This document shows, piece after piece, positions 59,329-64,000 of a DNA stretch of 64,000 nucleotides (the stretch's first letter is position 1; each line of letters starts with the position of its first letter). The position numbers and the translations under genes are program-made. The stretch is from Isoetes taiwanensis (taxonomy: Eukaryota; Streptophyta; Lycopodiopsida; Isoetales; Isoetaceae), in assembly GCA_021234155.1 (NCBI GenBank), contig JAJEKV010000003.1, forward strand, positions 29,867,166-29,931,165, read 5' to 3'. Under the pieces are notes generated by a model that did no database searches, was not told the origin of the DNA, and saw nothing but the letters and a program-made list of their open reading frames with translations.

Positions 59329-61181
59329 AGTTCAATAAATAAACTCATTCATGTTTCTCTTTCGAAGAAAAACAAACTACGGTTGGATTCAAATCATAGT
59401 GAGAAAGATCAAATGGAATAACCGAAATCACTCCATTTGAATTTATTAAAAAAACTTCTATTTCTTATAATTGGAATTTATTGAATCTTTGATATATCTA
59501 GGGATTATTTGCTTTGAAGCAAGTCCTCCCTGGATATGAGACTAGAAGGAAAAAGAAATTTCTACAAGTGGAAATCGAACAATAAAATCAGTAATTAATC
59601 TATATGCAATAAAAAATTGAGGCTCTTGTGACTAGACATTTGCATCATTTCAAACTCGCACAAATTTGATAAAGAGAGGCCACAATAAATTTCTTGTAAA
59701 TGTAATGTTTGTTCTCTATCTCTATCCTCCATCGGCCATAAATGCATCCCACACATCCAGGATCAATGCTAAGCATTGCTCGCACACGTTTCTAGTGTTC
59801 TTTACATGCATGATTCGGCTTTGTATATAAGGAATCAACCATACCATCCTCTTTCATCTTCAAGCTTGAAAACATGTTAAAATACATTGAGTCTCTTGTA
59901 TGATAATAAGATCCCCAAATATCTTTTTCACGATTTTTAAAAGGACACGGAAACCCCCATGCGTATAAATAAATCAAGCTTTCTATTGCTTAACCTAGAC
60001 TTGGACACATTCATGTTCATGTTGTGTAAAAGTTGTGGCAGAGTAAACAGAGCTGAGTGAATAGAGTCGAGTAAACAGAGAGCGCGGACGCCGTCATGTT
60101 ACAGCCACGGGCATATCCGTGGTATATCCATGTCTTTGACATGTTATAGCCACACCAAAAAAAAATTACACGGCGTTTTTGTGGACTTAGTGGATTTTTT
60201 GCCATTTAAGGCTGGCTATAGCATGCCCACGTCCGACATTTACCGCGATGGGAGAGCTGAGTGCAGAGCTTCTCAGGTGCGCCGGACTTCCTCTGCTTCC
60301 CGCCATGCTCGGACGCCATGCCGTTTTTGCCGCCCCGCCATGCTCGCGCGACAGATGCCAGCTAGCAAATTCTATTTCTGACCCTAACCCCCATTTCTCA
60401 GTCAATCACTGCCAAAACCTTATGCCTGAGATAATTTGCAAACCTTCTGTATAAACCTCTAAGAAAGCATAAATATCTTCTTCAATGCAGTCCCAATATA
60501 CATGCCATTTTGTTTTTTTTTTTTTAACTTCAAAAAAGTTTCAGACTTAACAAAAAAATCCAAATGTTAACTATTCTGATTCTATATAAGTTCTGTTTCT
60601 ATTAGGTACGTATGTCCCAATCCGAAAGATGCAGAAGATCCATATGTACAGAAGTTGTAGCTTTTGGGTATGGAAGGCGAAGTTGAAGAAATGAAGAGTA
60701 GAGCTTGGCTTAAAAAACGTCATAAAAAATCTCCATCAGCAGGTTTCATGGTAGATCTAGCAGCAAAGACATTTCAAACGCTTTTCCATTTTTTTCCTTA
60801 ATTTAGAAAGCGGGTAGCTGTGTTCCGTCATCATAGTGGCCACGATGGGCAGCCTGCTTTCCATCATTTTTAGCACCAGTCAATTGGGTAGCTCCACAAG
60901 TGGGTCCCTTTTGTACTGTGCGTCCTTACTACATAGCTAACCATTTAAAATGCCTCACCTTTTAATTCTCTGAAACTTAAAAGAAACATACAACTCCATA
61001 GCCCTGCAAAGGCATTGCTTCAGCGCACAAGCTCATTTTTTTCGTTTCTGGGTTCTAGTTTTCATCGGGTACTTGAAACTTTTGCTGTGTTGCATATGCA
61101 TTTTTCAATGGCAGATCATCTTATACCTAACATGCTCTTTTTTTTTTGAACAGGGCAGATTATAAGTTCTTTTTCTGAACA
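59329..61181. other. Plastid-like spacer, then upstream region of the CAD gene
   Basis: 59329-about 59600 is AT-rich and resembles the plastid spacer beyond rpoA. From 59600 no gene is recognised; a T-run at 60513-60526 and another at 61138-61147 are seen. Frames at 60130-60454 are GC-rich but match nothing. Confidence 0.4.
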
Positions 61182-62927
61182 ATGGGAAGCATAGATTTGG
61201 GCATCAATGCTGTGGGATGGGCTGCAAAGGATGAGTCTGGACATGTAGAGCCATTTAACTTTCAAATCAGGTTCTCTGCTCAGAAACCAATGGTCTAAAT
61301 TTGGTAGGAGCTGCTTATAACTGAAGCAATGAAACTGTATGCAGGGAAATAGAACCAGACTATCTGACACTAAAGGTGTTATACTGTGGAATATGCCACA
61401 CTGATCTGCATCAGCTTAGGAACGACTATGGCATGTCCAAGTATCCCATGGTGGCAGGGTAAGAAGAAATAGTTGTTTTTTTTTTGTTTTTGCAATTTTT
61501 TCCCTTGAATCACACTTTTTCGTTGGAGATTTTTTTTCTGAATCATCAAATCAAAGCAGTTTTTTTTCCCGATTTTGTGCAGGCATGAGGTAGTTGGAAT
61601 AGTGACAAACGTCGGATCAGAAGTTAAGAGGTTCAAGGAAGGAGACAGAGTTGGGGTGGGTTGCATAGTAGGTTCTTGCGGAGATTGCAGACCCTGTAAC
61701 GAGGATATGGAACAGTACTGTCCAAAAAGACTATGGACCTACAACGACCTTTATCCTGACGGAACCTTCACATATGGTGGATTTGCCAATACCATGGTTG
61801 TTCGAGAAAGGCACGATAATGCCCACTTTCAAAAATACCATTTTCTTATTTATTTATTTATATTTAATCCTTCGAGCATTTGTTTATATTCATTTATTTA
61901 TTTATTTTAAAGGCTTATGGGGTCACTGAATTGTACCCATGTGCAGATTTCTTATTTATTTGTCTAATTATTTATTTATTTATTTATTTATTCTTTACAT
62001 GTTCACGGGTCACTGAATTGTACCCATGTGCAGATTTGCTATCCGAATCCCCCACACAATGCAGCTCGATATCGCCGCACCATTGCTCTGTGCGGGTATC
62101 ACCGTGTATAGCCCCATGAAACATTTTGGCATGACCGAGCCCGGGAAACATTGTGGGGTCATAGGACTTGGAGGGGTGGGTCACATGGCTGTCAAATTTG
62201 CCAAGGCCTTTGGCCTCCATGTCACTGTCATCAGTACCTCCTCCAACAAGAAGAAGGAAGCTATTGAGATCATGGGTGCCCATGATTTTCTTCTAAGCAC
62301 TGACCCTGAACAAATGCAGGCAATGAATGCATATATCCTTCTATGTTATATGTTATGTCACAACTCTAACAAATGAATGCATATAGCCTTCTTCTATGTT
62401 ATATGTTATGTCATAACCCTAACAAATGTCGTATCTATCTGCAGTCGGCTACCCAATCTCTTGACTATATTATCGATACTATCCCTGCACCCCACCCCCT
62501 TGACATGTACCTGCCCCTCCTTGGAATGAATGGGAAGCTAGTTATCCTTGGGGTGCCACCAGCTCCCCTCCAATTTGTGGCCCCAAATATAATACTTGGT
62601 GAGTTTTTTTTAGTAGTTATCTCCCTCTTTTTCTTTTCCCCAAATTATCTAAAGTAGTCATCTGTTAACAACATAATTGTGGTTGTCATAGGGCGGCGCA
62701 TGATTGCAGGCAGTTTCATCGGAAGCATCAAAGAGACTGAAGAAATGCTAGAATTCAGTGTTCGGCATAACATACAATGCATGATTGAGACAATTAAGCT
62801 AGATTATTTGAATGAAGCATTGGATAGATTGGAAAAGAATGACGTCAGATATCGTTTTGTTGCTGATGTTGCAAACTCCTTTGACAATAACCATGTTCCC
62901 AAATCCATCGACGAGACGAGTCTCTAG
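61182..62927 (+). CDS. Cinnamyl-alcohol dehydrogenase family protein (CAD / mannitol-dehydrogenase type), six exons
   Basis: Zinc-dependent, NADP(H)-using reduction of hydroxycinnamaldehydes to monolignols is the family role; the exact substrate cannot be told from sequence. Exons in phase: 61182-61270, 61345-61458, 61583-61810, 62034-62319, 62445-62598, 62692-62927; 368 residues, usual family length about 360. Visible: catalytic-zinc [15 protein letters not shown], structural-zinc cysteines in [19 protein letters not shown], nucleotide-binding [17 protein letters not shown], and the NADP-type loop [12 protein letters not shown]. The C-terminal [14 protein letters not shown] is typical. The introns after 61810 (AAAG|GCACGA) and 62319 (GCAG|GCAATG) have GC donors; the others are GT-AG. 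It looks intact. Confidence 0.9.
61919..62037 (+). repeat. Duplicated splice-acceptor region in CAD intron 3
   Basis: GGGTCACTGAATTGTACCCA plus TGTGCAGATTT occurs at about 61919-61950 and 62006-62037, each preceded by an ATTT array. Only the second acceptor keeps the frame (AGA TTT GCT ATC). Use of the first would add the ATTT array to the mRNA. Confidence 0.75.
62320..62430 (+). repeat. Short tandem duplication in CAD intron 4
   Basis: A unit of about 54 bp with AATGAATGCATATA...CTTCTATGTTATATGTTATG is repeated (62323 and 62374), with small differences, directly behind the GC donor. Confidence 0.75.
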
Positions 62928-63121
62928 GATGATATAACATTTGACAAATATGTTTGTTTTACTCTACTCAGATGATGTTGTTGTGTCTTCTGGCAAGAAA
63001 AAATGTCTCCAAAAGTTAAATAATATATGTCTCCAAAAAATGTCTCTTAGGTTAAATAATATATTGCAAAGTTAAGAAGTATATGTTTCTGTTATGGTAA
63101 TACCCGACTATAGTTTAACTT

Positions 63122-63265
63122 CTAGATTACTTGAATGAAGCATTGGATAAATTGGAAAAGAATGATGTTAGATATATTTTTGTTGCTGATGTTGACAACT
63201 CCTTTGATGATAACCATCTTATCAAATCCATGGAGGAGAAGAAATTTCATCAGGATAATATAATA
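63122..63265 (+). pseudogene. Duplicated 3' end of the CAD gene
   Basis: The sequence reads [20 protein letters not shown], then ADVDNSFDDNHLIKSMEE, nearly repeating the last part of the CAD coding exon (62797-62920). The shared flank continues (ATAATATTTATCGGATATGT TTG against ACATTTGACAAATATGTTTG). There is no upstream exon, so it is a tandem partial duplicate, not a second gene. Confidence 0.85.
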
Positions 63266-63811
63266 TTTATCGGATATGTTTGTTGTACTCTACTTAGATG
63301 TTGTTGTCGAGTCTTCTGACAAGAGCAAATATCTCTTAAATATCAATTCAGTTAGAAATTGCAATTTTACTTCCAAGCTCGGTTCAAGTATTTTGAGGTC
63401 TAGTGACCTCATTATGGTAAGATCGACTATAGTTTTTCTTGTATTAAAAAATATATTCCAAGGTTTAGTATATGACTCCATTATGACAAGACTGAGTATA
63501 GTTTAACTTCTTGTGTTAAGCACTATCTTCTAAGATTAGTATATAATTCCATCATGGTATGACCAAGTACATGTAAGCTATAATTTAACACGACTCCTTA
63601 CCATTAAAAAAGGACTATCAATGGTTTTGGAATCATGAGTAGGCATAACAGGTGTTAGCCTAACTTTTTAAAATTGTATCCTGCTATGTACATTTACAAA
63701 ATATTTATTGCGGTGGCCTTCTATATTTGGTTTCAAACCTTGGGGTTGGACTCAAAATTAACATTTGACGTTTGGTAATGCATGTCTGTGTGAAGTTGGA
63801 ATGATGTGAAA

Positions 63812-63875
63812 GATTCCTAAAGACTATTGGGTTCCGTGGACGTTAAAAATTTTTCCTTCCTTCCTTCCTTCTAGG
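63812..63875 (+). mobile_element. Retroposon 3' end with (TTCC)n tail
   Basis: TTGGGTTCCGTGGACGTTAA, AAATTTT and then TTCC repeats. The same end with a CTATT tail is at 34.14 kb. The repeated TAGAA/AATAG units at 63987-64000, at the window edge, may be a similar tail in reverse. Confidence 0.6.
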
Positions 63876-64000
63876 GCAATTAATATAGATTTATAAAAAA
63901 AAATCTATGTAGTCGTCACTCATAGAGAGGTGATATGTGCACAAAAAAAAAACCATTTACAAAGAAATATTTTAGTCTTATGCATAATAGAATAGAATAG

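Overview
This is nuclear DNA from a land plant with a large, repeat-rich genome. The evidence is plant-type intron/exon genes (TRAP-beta, cinnamyl-alcohol dehydrogenase), plant hAT, copia, LTR and LINE remains, and a piece of plastid rpoA embedded in nuclear sequence. The plastid fragment, the low gene density and two genes of what I recall as the DUF7869 family favour a non-flowering vascular plant (gymnosperm or fern). I cannot name a species.

Layout. 1-5976: a non-autonomous LTR retrotransposon, entered inside its 5' LTR, with a gag-like relic split by a 550-bp MITE. 6336-6760: LINE reverse-transcriptase remnant. 7746-9243: intact TRAP-beta gene with six exons, one of only 6 nt. 11.6-12.5 kb: copia debris. 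12.9-15.3 kb (minus): decayed member of the DUF7869-like family. 17.2-20.7 kb (minus): gene remains with an N4/N6-methylase-like segment. 20.8-22.6 kb: cluster of GC-rich palindromes, including a 76-bp tandem repeat. 22.5-25.7 kb (plus): better-preserved DUF7869-like gene. 25.9-27.8 kb: three related short genes of unknown family. 28.8-29.6 kb: GC-rich retroposon with a second copy, inverted, at 49.3-50.1 kb. 30.5-33.3 kb: hairpins, a MITE, a frameshifted IBH1-like HLH gene and a foldback. 35,411-41,475: a complete hAT element with a perfect 8-bp target duplication, carrying a broken transposase and, upstream of it, exon-like segments unrelated to transposase. 42.7-44.8 kb (minus): multi-exon gene with an acidic C-terminal tail. 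45.5-58.9 kb: copia LTR pieces, LINE ORF1, a hAT MITE inside the LINE, and tandem duplications. 59.1-59.6 kb: plastid rpoA insertion. 61,182-62,927: intact CAD-type alcohol dehydrogenase with two GC-AG introns and a duplicated 3' tail.

Only TRAP-beta, the acidic-tail gene and CAD look like ordinary intact host genes. The two most unusual parts are the methylase-like / palindrome array / DUF7869-like arrangement at 17-26 kb with its neighbouring short-gene trio, and the hAT element that appears to have captured gene fragments. Exon boundaries were worked out by hand from splice signals and reading phase. No database search was possible.
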